Source: DASVTU01 sp036387415
GTDB taxonomy: Bacteria > Acidobacteriota > Blastocatellia > Pyrinomonadales > Pyrinomonadaceae
Assembly: GCA_036387415.1 (NCBI GenBank)
Contig: DASVTU010000022.1
Span: forward strand, 112,173 to 176,172
DNA: 64,000 nucleotides
Reading direction: 5' to 3'
Shown here: positions 45,848 through 54,651 of the stretch, piece after piece
Numbering within the stretch: position 1 is the first letter of the stretch
How the letters are laid out: each line of letters starts with the position of its first letter
The notes under the pieces: generated by a model
What the model was told of the DNA's origin: nothing
Database searches by the model: none
The model's input: only the letters and a program-made list of their open reading frames with translations
Program-made: the position numbers and the translations under genes

Positions 45848-46726
45848 TTGTTGTCAAAAGAAAACACGCTCAATCTCGTCGCCGGACAGTCTGCACGTGC
45901 CATACCTCGCACCCTGCCTCGTCCTTTGACTCGTATCAACTGGACTCATAGTTTCCTTGTCGTCTCTCTTCACGTCTGCGGGCTGCTCTGCTTCTGGTTC
46001 TGGCCGCGACGCATCGACCTCTTTCTCTTCGTCGGTCTCTATCTCTCCACGACCTTCGCCATCGGCATCGGCTACCATCGCCTGTTCACTCATCGCGGCT
46101 TCAAATGCCACACATGGATGCGACGCATGCTGGCATGGATGGGCGCGGCGGCTTTGCAGGGCGGCCCCGCTCGTTGGTCGGCGATTCACCGTCGGCATCA
46201 TCAGATGACCGACAAGGAAGGCGACCCGCATACGCCTCTGATGGGCTTCCTACACGCGCACGTCGGTTGGATTCTGCGCCGCGACGCCGAGGAGGGAAGC
46301 GACTATCGTGAACTGGTGCCCGATGTCTGCGGCGATGACCCATGGATACGCGTGCTCGACAAGGGCGTGTTGTTCACGATGCCGTGGGTGTTGACGGGAG
46401 TGGTTTGCTACGCGGTCGCGGGTTGGCGCGGAGTGCTGTGGGGAACCGTGCTCAGGACTCTGGCGCTGTGGCATTTCACATGGTGCATCAACAGCGTCTG
46501 TCACGTCTGGGGCACGCGCCCCAACGCGACGCGCGACGAAAGTCGCAACGTCTGGTGGTTGGGGCTGCTCACACTAGGCGAGGGATGGCACAACAATCAT
46601 CACGCGCGCCCGTCGGCGGCGGTGCACGGCTGGCGTTGGTACGAGGTGGATTTCTCCGGCTACGCGATTCGATTGATGGCACGCCTCGGCCTCGTCTGGA
46701 AAGTGATACGCGAACCGCGTAGCTAA
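45848..46726 (+). CDS. Acyl-lipid/acyl-CoA fatty acid desaturase (TTG start)
   Basis: The product has 292 residues. Three histidine clusters of membrane desaturases are present: HRLFTHRGFKCH, IHRRHH and HNNHHARP. Hydrophobic segments lie at about 35-80 and 160-200. The enzyme would introduce a double bond, usually delta-9, using a di-iron centre. An in-frame TAA lies just upstream, so the start must be TTG 45848 or 45851; AGGGAG precedes it by about 12 nt. TATAGT at 45798 is a possible -10. Confidence 0.9.
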   Translation: MLSKENTLNLVAGQSARAIPRTLPRPLTRINWTHSFLVVSLHVCGLLCFWFWPRRIDLFLFVGLYLSTTFAIGIGYHRLFTHRGFKCHTWMRRMLAWMGAAALQGGPARWSAIHRRHHQMTDKEGDPHTPLMGFLHAHVGWILRRDAEEGSDYRELVPDVCGDDPWIRVLDKGVLFTMPWVLTGVVCYAVAGWRGVLWGTVLRTLALWHFTWCINSVCHVWGTRPNATRDESRNVWWLGLLTLGEGWHNNHHARPSAAVHGWRWYEVDFSGYAIRLMARLGLVWKVIREPRS

Positions 46727-46899
46727 CAACTGACATTCAACGAGGACTCGCCGGGCACTCGACACGCTTAGTTCGTCTTCATGGCGTCTGTCGTCGCGTA
46801 AGTTGTTAATCTCGGATGCGTTCGACAATCTCGCGTGAGTCGTCCTTTTGTCCGTGCGTCGAAGCGTCAACGAAACAATCCTTGCAGCAAGGGGAATCA

Positions 46900-48429
46900 A
46901 TGAACGACACGAAACTCGCAGACGGTGCGCCTGCACAAGACGCTGCGGAGACGAGATTGACGACGGGCAACGCGGGATTCGACAAGGTTTTGGGCGGAGG
47001 CTTTCCTGCCAATCGCCTCTATCTGATTGAAGGCGACCCCGGCACGGGCAAGACCACACTCGCCTTGAAGTTTTTGCTGGAAGGCGTGGCGCAGGGCGAG
47101 CCTGTGCTCTACGTCACGCTTTCGGAAACGAAAGAGGAACTCATCAGCGTCGCGGCGTCGCACGGCTGGTCGCTCGACGGCATCAACATCCACGAACTCA
47201 TCCCGCCCGAAGAAAGTCTCAAGACCGAGACTCAGTACACCATTTTTCACCCGTCCGAAGTTGAACTAGGCGACACGACGCAGGCCGTGATTCAAGAAGT
47301 GGAACGCATCCAGCCGCGTCGCATCATCTTCGATTCGCTCTCGGAGATGCGTCTGCTGGCGCGCGACGCTTTGCGTTACCGTCGGCAAATTCTCGCCCTC
47401 AAACAATTCTTCGCCGGACGCCAGTGCACCGTTCTCCTGCTCGACGACCGCACCTCGACGGAAGGCGACTTGCAGGTGCAGTCAATCGCGCACGGCGTCG
47501 TCATGCTCGAACAGGAAGTGCTTAGTTATGGAGCTGAGCGGCGGCGTCTCCGCATCGTTAAACTGCGCGGCAGCCGCTATCTCGGCGGCTTTCACGACTT
47601 TTGTATTCTCACGGGCGGCATCGAAGTTTATCCACGACTCATCACGTCTGATAGCGAAGGAACGTTTACGGCGGGCGCTGTCTCAAGCACCGTGCCCGAA
47701 CTTGATGCCTTGCTCGGCGGCGGCCTCGACCGTGGCACCAATACGCTGTTCATGGGGCCAGCGGGTTCTGGCAAATCTACGATTGCAGCACAGTTCGTCG
47801 CATCGGCGGCTCAGCGCGGCGAGTTCACCTCGACTTTTATCTTCGACGAAAACGTCAATACATACATGACGCGCGCCGCCGGAATCGGCACGGATTTACG
47901 CGCCGACGTGGAAGCCGGACGCATTCGTGTGCAACGGGTTGACCCGGCAGAACTCTCACCGGGGCAGTTCGCGCATTACGTGCGTCAGGCAGTCGAGCAA
48001 GACAATGCACGCATCGTCGTCATCGACAGTCTCAACGGTTATCTACAGTCGATGCCGGATGAGAAATTTTTGACCGTGCAGATGCATGAGCTTTTGTCAT
48101 ATCTCAATCACCGGGGCGTCGTGACGTTGCTGTTGATGGCACAGCACGGATTTCTGGGAACTGCGATGAACTCGCCTGTGGATGTCAGTTATCTCGCGGA
48201 CACGGTGGTGCTCTTGCGTTATTTCGAGTCGGGCGGCGCGGTGCGGCGTGCCATCTCGGTCGTCAAGAAACGGACGGGCTTTCACGAAGACACGATTCGA
48301 GAGCTACGCATCTCGTCGAAGGGCATCGAAGTCGGGCGACCTCTGACCGAATTTCACGGCGTCTTGACGGGCGTGCCGACCTATTCGGGGAAGAAAGATT
48401 TATTGTCGAGTGAGGGAGATGAGCCGTAA
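46900..48429 (+). CDS. KaiC-like dual RecA-domain ATPase
   Basis: The protein has 509 residues from ATG 46900 with AAGGGGAA upstream. Domain 1 has GDPGTGKT at 45-52 and domain 2 GPAGSGKS at 286-293, so both P-loops are intact. The double KaiC domain is complete, but there is no KaiA or KaiB gene nearby. KaiC-like ATPases outside cyanobacteria act in signalling rather than a proven clock. The 3' end overlaps the hybrid kinase gene by about 11 nt, suggesting the two proteins work together. Confidence 0.9.
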   Translation: MNDTKLADGAPAQDAAETRLTTGNAGFDKVLGGGFPANRLYLIEGDPGTGKTTLALKFLLEGVAQGEPVLYVTLSETKEELISVAASHGWSLDGINIHELIPPEESLKTETQYTIFHPSEVELGDTTQAVIQEVERIQPRRIIFDSLSEMRLLARDALRYRRQILALKQFFAGRQCTVLLLDDRTSTEGDLQVQSIAHGVVMLEQEVLSYGAERRRLRIVKLRGSRYLGGFHDFCILTGGIEVYPRLITSDSEGTFTAGAVSSTVPELDALLGGGLDRGTNTLFMGPAGSGKSTIAAQFVASAAQRGEFTSTFIFDENVNTYMTRAAGIGTDLRADVEAGRIRVQRVDPAELSPGQFAHYVRQAVEQDNARIVVIDSLNGYLQSMPDEKFLTVQMHELLSYLNHRGVVTLLLMAQHGFLGTAMNSPVDVSYLADTVVLLRYFESGGAVRRAISVVKKRTGFHEDTIRELRISSKGIEVGRPLTEFHGVLTGVPTYSGKKDLLSSEGDEP

Positions 48430-50110
48430 GCCTGAGACTGACGACAAGGATGAGCGCGTGCTCATCCTTGCGCCGACGGGACGCGACGCCTCGCTGACGG
48501 GCAAGTATCTCGCCGAAGCCAAGATGTCCGCCGAGGCATGCGCGGGGATGGAGGAGCTTTGTCAAAAATTTTCGGAGGGCGCGGGAGCCGCGCTCATCTC
48601 CGAGGAAGCATTCACGCCCGAAGCCCTCGAATGTCTGCTCGAAGCACTCGGCGGGCAACCCGCGTGGTCTGATTTTCCACTCGTCGTCTTGACGGGCGGC
48701 GCGAGCAACACGCCCGCCAATCTCGGCACGCTCAAGGTTCTCGGCGAAGCCGGAAACATGACGCTCATCGAACGTCCCACGCGCGTCATCACACTCGTCA
48801 GCGCCGTGCAGTCGGCGATGCGTGCGCGCCGACGCCAGTATCAAGTGCGTGAGCATCTCGCAGAGGAGGAGCGCGCACGCCGGGAGCGTGCGCGGCTGTT
48901 GGAAGAAGCGGTCGAAGCGCGTCAGCAGGCCGAAGCCGCGAACCGCGCCAAGGACGTTTTTCTCGCCACTCTGTCACACGAACTCCGCACGCCGCTCACC
49001 GCCGTGCTCGGTTGGGCGCGCATGCTCCGTAGCATGAACATGGACAAAGAGACGGCGGAGCACGGTCTACAGGTCATCGAACGAAACGCCGAATCGCAGA
49101 ACCAATTGATTCAGGACTTACTCGATGTCTCGCGCATCATCATGGGCAAACTCTCGCTCGAAACCAAGCCGGTCAAGCTGATTCCGATTATCGAAGCGGC
49201 GGTTGATTCCGTGCAGCAGGCGGTCGATGCCAAAGCAATCGAGTTGGATGTCCAGTTCAGCACAGAGACGGATTTGGTCACGGGCGACCCAGACCGCTTG
49301 CAGCAAGTGGTCTGGAATCTGCTCTCGAACGCTATCAAGTTTACGCCGAAAGGCGGCAGCGTCGGCGTCCGTCTTGAGCTTCGCGGCTCCGACGTGCAGA
49401 TTCGTGTGAGCGACAACGGCGAGGGCATCTCGCCGGAGTTTCTGCCGCACGTCTTCGAGCGTTTTCGTCAGGCCGACGGCTCGACGACGCGCGTTCACGG
49501 CGGACTTGGACTCGGATTGGCGGTGGTGCGTCATCTCGTCGAACAACACGGCGGCACGGTCGCGGCGGAAAGCGAAGGCGAGCAGAGGGGCGCAACTTTC
49601 ACTGTCAAACTGCCGCTCGCCGCCGTCGCGTCGATGAGCGCGGGAGGCGCGGGGCAGCAGGACAGAGAGCGGCACGCGTACGGCGTCGTCGCGCCGTCTC
49701 AAGAGCCGGAGTTGTTGCGTGGTGTGCGCGTCCTCCTCGTCGATGACGAACCGGATGCGCGTGAATTGTTGTCGATGGTGCTTGAGTACGCGGGAGCCGA
49801 AGTGACGACGGCAGGCTCGACGCCGGAGGCTCTGGATTTGCTCAAGCGTCTGAAGCCCGACGTGCTCGTCTCCGACATCGGGATGCCGGAAGAGGATGGT
49901 TATGCGCTCATCAATCATCTCCGCGCGCGCTCGACCGAAGAAGGCGGACGTACTCCCGCCATCGCTCTGACGGCCTACGCGACCGACGAAGACCGTCAAC
50001 ACACACTCGACGCGGGCTTCGAGCAACACGTCACTAAGCCAGTCGAACCGTCGGATTTTGTCGCCGCCGTCGCGCATCTCGCCGGACGAGTTACCGACGG
50101 CGCGACGTGA
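48419..50110 (+). CDS. Hybrid histidine kinase with degenerate N-terminal receiver and C-terminal receiver
   Basis: The protein has about 563 residues from ATG 48419; GTG 48410 is an alternative. The N-terminal ~130 residues resemble a receiver fold (VLILAPTGRDASLTGKYL; ALISEEAF at the usual phospho-Asp strand), where the aspartate appears replaced. A coiled coil follows (about 140-175), then HisKA with SHELRTPL (His 187) and HATPase with NAIKF, DNGEGI and GLGLGLAV. The C-terminal receiver has VDDEPDA, phospho-acceptor Asp 486 (SDIGMP) and the conserved KPVEPSDF. Phosphorelay from His 187 to Asp 486 is expected. No DNA-binding output is present. Confidence 0.9.
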   Translation: MSRKPETDDKDERVLILAPTGRDASLTGKYLAEAKMSAEACAGMEELCQKFSEGAGAALISEEAFTPEALECLLEALGGQPAWSDFPLVVLTGGASNTPANLGTLKVLGEAGNMTLIERPTRVITLVSAVQSAMRARRRQYQVREHLAEEERARRERARLLEEAVEARQQAEAANRAKDVFLATLSHELRTPLTAVLGWARMLRSMNMDKETAEHGLQVIERNAESQNQLIQDLLDVSRIIMGKLSLETKPVKLIPIIEAAVDSVQQAVDAKAIELDVQFSTETDLVTGDPDRLQQVVWNLLSNAIKFTPKGGSVGVRLELRGSDVQIRVSDNGEGISPEFLPHVFERFRQADGSTTRVHGGLGLGLAVVRHLVEQHGGTVAAESEGEQRGATFTVKLPLAAVASMSAGGAGQQDRERHAYGVVAPSQEPELLRGVRVLLVDDEPDARELLSMVLEYAGAEVTTAGSTPEALDLLKRLKPDVLVSDIGMPEEDGYALINHLRARSTEEGGRTPAIALTAYATDEDRQHTLDAGFEQHVTKPVEPSDFVAAVAHLAGRVTDGAT

Positions 50111-50170
50111 CGTGTGTCTTTGACGTTTGTCTTTGTCAATTTTGATGCCGGATAACATCCCTCTCTCAAC

Positions 50171-51001
50171 TTGAAGACGACAGACACGACTCTCGACGCC
50201 GAGGCCGTTGAGCGCGTACCGCGCAGCGGGCTGTGCGCGCTCGCCGTGATGACGAAGGCTCCGCGCGCGGGCGCTGTCAAGACGCGACTGGTGCCGCCGC
50301 TCAAACCCGAAGAAGCCGCCGCCCTGAGCGTCTGCTTCCTGCGCGACACGACGGAGAATATCGCCCGCGTGGTACGCGACGGCGGCAACGCGCGGGGCGT
50401 TGCGGTGTATACGCCGCTCGGCGCGGAAGCGGCGTATGAAGGGTTGCTGCCGCGAGGCTTTGCGATGCTCGCGCAACGTGGCGAAGGTTTTGGCGAGCGT
50501 CTCTTTCATGCCGTTGAAGACTTGCTGGCCGTCGGTTTTGCGTCTCTGTGCCTGATTGATTCGGATAGCCCGACGCTGCCCCACGCCACGCTCGCACGCG
50601 CGGTCGCGGCGCTCGCACGCCCTGGCGACCGCACAGTCTTAGGCCCAAGCGACGACGGCGGTTACTATCTCGTCGGCCTCAAAGGCGCGCACCGACGCCT
50701 GTTTGAAGATATTGAGTGGAGCACCGACAGAGTTTTCACGCAGACCGTCGAACGCGCCGCCGAAATCAATCTAGATGTTGAGACGCTGCCCGCGTGGTAT
50801 GACGTAGACGATGCTGTCACGCTTCAACGTCTCCACGCCGAATTATTCCCGCCGCCGCCGCAGACGGATGTCGATGGAAGTGCGTCCGACGGTTACGACG
50901 CGCCGCACACGCGACGCTACCTCGCACGCCTCATCGACGGCGAAGCGCGCGTGCGCGTTTTAGGGTCGGACGAACGAGCTACGCGCGGGGAGGCGACATG
51001 A
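50171..51001 (+). CDS. TIGR04282-type glycosyltransferase (DUF2064)
   Basis: The protein has 276 residues from TTG 50171, with no better start visible. Key segments are VMTKAPRAGAVKTRL near the N-terminus, DSDSPTLPHATLARAV, LGPSDDGGYYLVGLKG and IEWSTDRVFTQT. These match the rSAM/selenodomain-associated transferase 1 family, often encoded with ArsS and a TIGR04283 transferase in arsenosugar-type loci. Such genes are present at 59119-61263. The stop overlaps the next start (ATGA). Confidence 0.85.
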   Translation: MKTTDTTLDAEAVERVPRSGLCALAVMTKAPRAGAVKTRLVPPLKPEEAAALSVCFLRDTTENIARVVRDGGNARGVAVYTPLGAEAAYEGLLPRGFAMLAQRGEGFGERLFHAVEDLLAVGFASLCLIDSDSPTLPHATLARAVAALARPGDRTVLGPSDDGGYYLVGLKGAHRRLFEDIEWSTDRVFTQTVERAAEINLDVETLPAWYDVDDAVTLQRLHAELFPPPPQTDVDGSASDGYDAPHTRRYLARLIDGEARVRVLGSDERATRGEAT

Positions 51002-52416
51002 TAAAAAGCCTGCTGGTGCGACGCGCCGATTCGTGGGGCGGGCTTTTGAGCGTCACAAATTTGACGCTCGTCGTGATTGGCGCGGCGTCGCTGGTGCTTT
51101 ACCGAACGAGTTTGCGTGCGCCGCTCGGCGAGTTCGGCATCGTCTGGTTCGTCAGGCTGGCTCTGGTTCAAGCGGTGCTCTATTTCGTCGCCGTGTGGAT
51201 GATTCTGCGCGCACGCGCGTCGCGTTCGACGCTCGTTGTGGTCATCGTCTTCGCCGCGCTCTTTCGCCTCGCCGTCCTTTTCGCGCCGCCCTATCTTTCG
51301 TCGGACATCTATCGTTACATCTGGGACGGGCGCGTGCAGGCGGCGGGAATGAACCCCTATCGCTATGTGCCAGCCGACGCGGCGTTGGCGCATCTGCGCG
51401 ATGCGGAAATCTATACGCAGATAAATCGCAGCGACTACGCGCACACGATTTATCCTCCCGTGGCGCAATTCATCTATTTTCTGATGACGCGTGTGAGCGA
51501 GCGCGTCGTCTGGATGAAGGCGGTCTTGTGCGGCTTCGAGGCGTTGGCGGTGTGGGCGTTGTGGTCTCTGCTGGCGTCGTTCGGCATGGGGCGTGAGCGC
51601 GTGCTCGTCTACGCATGGCATCCGCTGCTCGTCTGGGAGACGGCGTGGAGCGGACACATCGACGCGGCGGCCATCGCCTTCATCGCACTCGCGTTGCTGG
51701 CACGACAGAGGCGCATGGAGACTGCGACGGGCATCGCGCTCGCCTGCGCCGTGCTGGTCAAACTCTATCCCGTCGTGCTCTTTCCCGCACTCTATCGTCG
51801 TTGGGGTTGGCGGATGCCGCTTGCGTTTGTCGTGACCGTCGCGGCGGCTTACCTGCCATATTTGAGCGTCGGCGTGGGAGCGTTGGGTTTCCTGCCGGGC
51901 TACGCGGCGGAGGAGGGAATTGAAAACGGCGCGCGGTTTTTTATCCTTCATGCGGCGCGCAAACTTTTCGACGGGGCAGACATTCCGAGCGTTGTCTATA
52001 TCGTCTTCGCGTTGCTGTTGCTCGCGGCGCTTGCGTTGTGGACGATGTTGAAAGAAGAGGCGACGGAGCGGAGTTATGTCGGGCGCGCGTGCGCGCTCGC
52101 CGCCGTCTTCACCGTGCTCTTTTCGCCGCGCTACGCATGGTACTTCACATGGCTCACGCCGTTTCTCTGCGTGGTGCCGCTCGCGCCGCTCGTCTATTTA
52201 ACGGCGGCGAGTTTCCTCGTCTACGGAACGTGGCTCGGCGACAAGCCGGAGCAGTTTTGGGCGTCGCACTCAAAACTCTATGTGCCGTTTGCGCTCCTCT
52301 GCGCCGTCAGCTATGTGCAACGCCGCAACCGATTTAATTCAAAACTTGCCACAGAGACACAGAGGGAAATAAGGGGAAATGAGAAAAGGTCAAATGGGCA
52401 CGGGGAAGAAGATTAA
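50998..52416 (+). CDS. Multi-pass membrane glycosyltransferase (GT87/DUF2029-like)
   Basis: The protein has 472 residues and about eleven hydrophobic segments. An early acidic motif (LSSDIYRYIWDGRVQAAG) is typical of the GT-C polyprenyl-phosphate-dependent mannosyltransferases, followed by NPYRYVP and HTIYPPVAQ. GT-C enzymes use lipid-linked sugars on the outer face of the membrane. The last ~27 residues (from about TETQREIRGNEK) are read from a junction inverted repeat and are unlikely to belong to the fold. The start overlaps the preceding stop. Confidence 0.82.
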   Translation: MIKSLLVRRADSWGGLLSVTNLTLVVIGAASLVLYRTSLRAPLGEFGIVWFVRLALVQAVLYFVAVWMILRARASRSTLVVVIVFAALFRLAVLFAPPYLSSDIYRYIWDGRVQAAGMNPYRYVPADAALAHLRDAEIYTQINRSDYAHTIYPPVAQFIYFLMTRVSERVVWMKAVLCGFEALAVWALWSLLASFGMGRERVLVYAWHPLLVWETAWSGHIDAAAIAFIALALLARQRRMETATGIALACAVLVKLYPVVLFPALYRRWGWRMPLAFVVTVAAAYLPYLSVGVGALGFLPGYAAEEGIENGARFFILHAARKLFDGADIPSVVYIVFALLLLAALALWTMLKEEATERSYVGRACALAAVFTVLFSPRYAWYFTWLTPFLCVVPLAPLVYLTAASFLVYGTWLGDKPEQFWASHSKLYVPFALLCAVSYVQRRNRFNSKLATETQREIRGNEKRSNGHGEED

Positions 52417-52538
52417 GAGAGGAAGTAGTGAAAGGGAAAAGCAGGGACGCTCGTCCAGTTGTTTTCCTTTCAACGTTTTCGCTTTATCCCGTTTCCCCTT
52501 TGTCCGTCTCTGTGTCTCTATGGCTAATTCTGGTTTTA
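52341..52538. repeat. Long imperfect inverted repeat between membrane glycosyltransferase and epimerase genes
   Basis: The left arm includes GCCACAGAGACACAGAG (52349-52365) and then purine-rich GGGAAATAAGGGGAAATG. The right arm holds the complement-like CTCTGTGTCTCTATGGC (about 52507-52523) preceded by CCCGTTTCCCCTTTG. Arm length is about 50 bp with mismatches, around a ~70-bp centre. The glycosyltransferase stop codon (52416) lies inside the left half. Confidence 0.75.
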
Positions 52539-52551
52539 GGGAGCAAAGCTG

Positions 52552-53712
52552 ATGTCGGGAGCGAAGCATGACAGGCGCGCTCTGGTGACGGGCGGGGCGG
52601 GACTCATCGGCTCGCACGTCGCGGATTTACTCTTGCGCGAGGGTTGGAAGGTGCGCGTTCTGGATAATCTCGAACCGAACACGCATCGCGAGGGCAGACC
52701 CGCATGGATACCTTCGGATGTCGAATTTGTGGAAGCAGACATCCGCGACCGTCGCGCCGTGGCCGACGCGCTCGAAGGCGTCGATGTCGTCTTTCATCAG
52801 GCAGCATACGGCGGTTACATGCCGGAGATTAGCAAGTACGTCGCCGTCAACAGTCTCGGCACGGCGCAGATGTTGGAGGTCATCCGAGAAGAAAACATCG
52901 GCGTCAAAAAAATCGTGGTTGCATCATCGCAAGCCGTCTACAGCGAAGGCGCGGCGCGTTGCCCGCAGCATGGCTTGGTCTTCCCGCAGGTGCGTCCGGT
53001 CGAACAACTGCGCGCGGGCGACTTCGCCGTCCACTGTCCACACTGCCACGCCGAAACAACCACCACTCCGACGCCTGAGCACGCGCCCATCGGCGGCGAA
53101 ACAGTCTATGCCATTACCAAAGTTGATCAGGAGCGGCTGGTGCTGACGTGGGGCAAGCAGGTCGGGATTCCGACGGTCGCGTTGCGCTATTCGTGCACCT
53201 ACGGGCCGCGACAATCCATCTTCAATCCGTACACGGGCGTCATCGCCATCTTCTGCACGCGTCTTCTCAACAACCTTCCACCCATCCTCTACGAAGACGG
53301 CGCGCAGACGCGCGACTTCAGTTTCGTCGAAGACATCGCACGCGCCAACTTACTGGCCGCGACGACCGACGCGCTCGACGGCTTGCCCGTCAACGTCGGG
53401 AGCGGCGAGGCGGTCACGATTCGCCGCATCACGCAATTGATTTCCGACGCGCTCGGCATCCGCATCGACCCGCTTGCTCAAGGCGAATTCCGCCCCGGCG
53501 AGATGCGCCATCTCACTTCCGACACGACGCGCATACGCGCCGCGGGTTATCGCCCGGAAGTTGATTTGGCGACTGGTATCAGTCGTTATCTCGACTGGAT
53601 TCGCGCGCAGAAGGACGTGCGCGAATACTTCTCCGAGGCCGAACAAATCCTGCGCGCCAAAGGCATCGTGCACAAGATTGCTCCGCCTCATGAACAGTCG
53701 CAACGCCGTTGA
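52552..53712 (+). CDS. NAD-dependent sugar-nucleotide epimerase/dehydratase with zinc-knuckle-like insertion
   Basis: The 386-residue extended SDR has TGGAGLIG at 13-20 for NAD(P) binding and YAITK at 186-190 as the catalytic YxxxK. Between them lies an insertion with Cys 137/His 140 (CPQH) and Cys 162/Cys 165/His 166 (CPHCH), able to bind a metal. Substrate is unknown; the fold covers UDP-glucose 4-epimerase-like and dTDP-sugar dehydratase enzymes. It sits between a membrane glycosyltransferase and a GT2 enzyme, so it probably supplies a sugar nucleotide for that pathway. Confidence 0.87.
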   Translation: MSGAKHDRRALVTGGAGLIGSHVADLLLREGWKVRVLDNLEPNTHREGRPAWIPSDVEFVEADIRDRRAVADALEGVDVVFHQAAYGGYMPEISKYVAVNSLGTAQMLEVIREENIGVKKIVVASSQAVYSEGAARCPQHGLVFPQVRPVEQLRAGDFAVHCPHCHAETTTTPTPEHAPIGGETVYAITKVDQERLVLTWGKQVGIPTVALRYSCTYGPRQSIFNPYTGVIAIFCTRLLNNLPPILYEDGAQTRDFSFVEDIARANLLAATTDALDGLPVNVGSGEAVTIRRITQLISDALGIRIDPLAQGEFRPGEMRHLTSDTTRIRAAGYRPEVDLATGISRYLDWIRAQKDVREYFSEAEQILRAKGIVHKIAPPHEQSQRR

Positions 53713-53787
53713 GCGACGCGAAAGAGCAACTAAACCGAAGCGAAGATGAGTTGAAGTGAAGATAAGACGCGCGACGTGAAAGAAAAC

Positions 53788-54549
53788 ATGCCTGCCGATT
53801 CCAACACGCATACGAATTCAACGGTGCCTGCCGGTACGAGTGTGCAGCCGTCGGGTCAGGCGCGAGTTTCGGTGGTGATTCCTGCGCTCAACGAAGAAGA
53901 ATCTATCGGGGAAGTGGTGCGCGCGGTGCCGCGCGAGATTGCGTCGGAGATAATTGTGGTCGATAACGGTAGCGACGACCGTACCGCCGAACGTGCGCGC
54001 GATGCCGGAGCGCGCGTCGTCTCCGAGCCTCGACGCGGCTATGGTCGCGCGTGTCGTGCGGGCGTTCGCGCCGTGGCAGCGGATTGCGAAATCATCGTTT
54101 TCCTCGACGGCGACGGAAGCGACGTTCCAGAATTGATGGGGCAACTGGTGAAACCGATTACGGACGGCGAGCGTGATTTCGTCATCGGCTCGCGCACGCG
54201 AGGTGAACGCGAACCCGGCAGCATGAATTTTCAGCAACGCTTTGCCGGACGCGTCGCAGGGCTTCTGCTCTCTGCGCTCTACGGAGTGAGTTATACAGAC
54301 ATGTGCCCTTTTCGCGCGATTCGACGTGATGCCCTCGAAAGGCTCGCGATGCGCGAAGAGACGTATGGTTGGAATCTTGAAATGCAGATGCGCGCCGCAC
54401 GCGCGCGTCTGCGTATTCTCGAACTACCCGTCCCGCACCGCCGACGCACTGGCGGCCAATCGAAAGTCTCCGGCACTCTACGCGGAACCGTTCTCGCCGG
54501 AGCACGCATCCTCGTCACGCTCGCACGCGTCGCTTCGGAGCGCGCATAA
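53788..54549 (+). CDS. GT2 family (dolichol-phosphate mannosyltransferase-like) glycosyltransferase
   Basis: The product has about 253 residues from ATG 53788; GTG 53776 is possible. The first ~30 residues are polar and precede VSVVIPALNEEESIGEVV. The metal-binding triad is VVDNGSDD with FLDGDGSDVPE, and VIGSRTRGEREPGSMN is the acceptor loop of the polyprenyl-phosphate glycosyltransferase branch. Such enzymes charge polyprenyl phosphate with a sugar, which GT-C enzymes like the one at 50998 then use. Confidence 0.87.
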   Translation: MPADSNTHTNSTVPAGTSVQPSGQARVSVVIPALNEEESIGEVVRAVPREIASEIIVVDNGSDDRTAERARDAGARVVSEPRRGYGRACRAGVRAVAADCEIIVFLDGDGSDVPELMGQLVKPITDGERDFVIGSRTRGEREPGSMNFQQRFAGRVAGLLLSALYGVSYTDMCPFRAIRRDALERLAMREETYGWNLEMQMRAARARLRILELPVPHRRRTGGQSKVSGTLRGTVLAGARILVTLARVASERA

Positions 54550-54651
54550 AAGCGAACTCCGCGTTCGTCTCAAAACAACAACGACGGTGCGAATCCTGTG
54601 CGACTAAAATGCTCGCAGGCGCGCGACACAATCGGCGCGGTCGTCGTCTGC

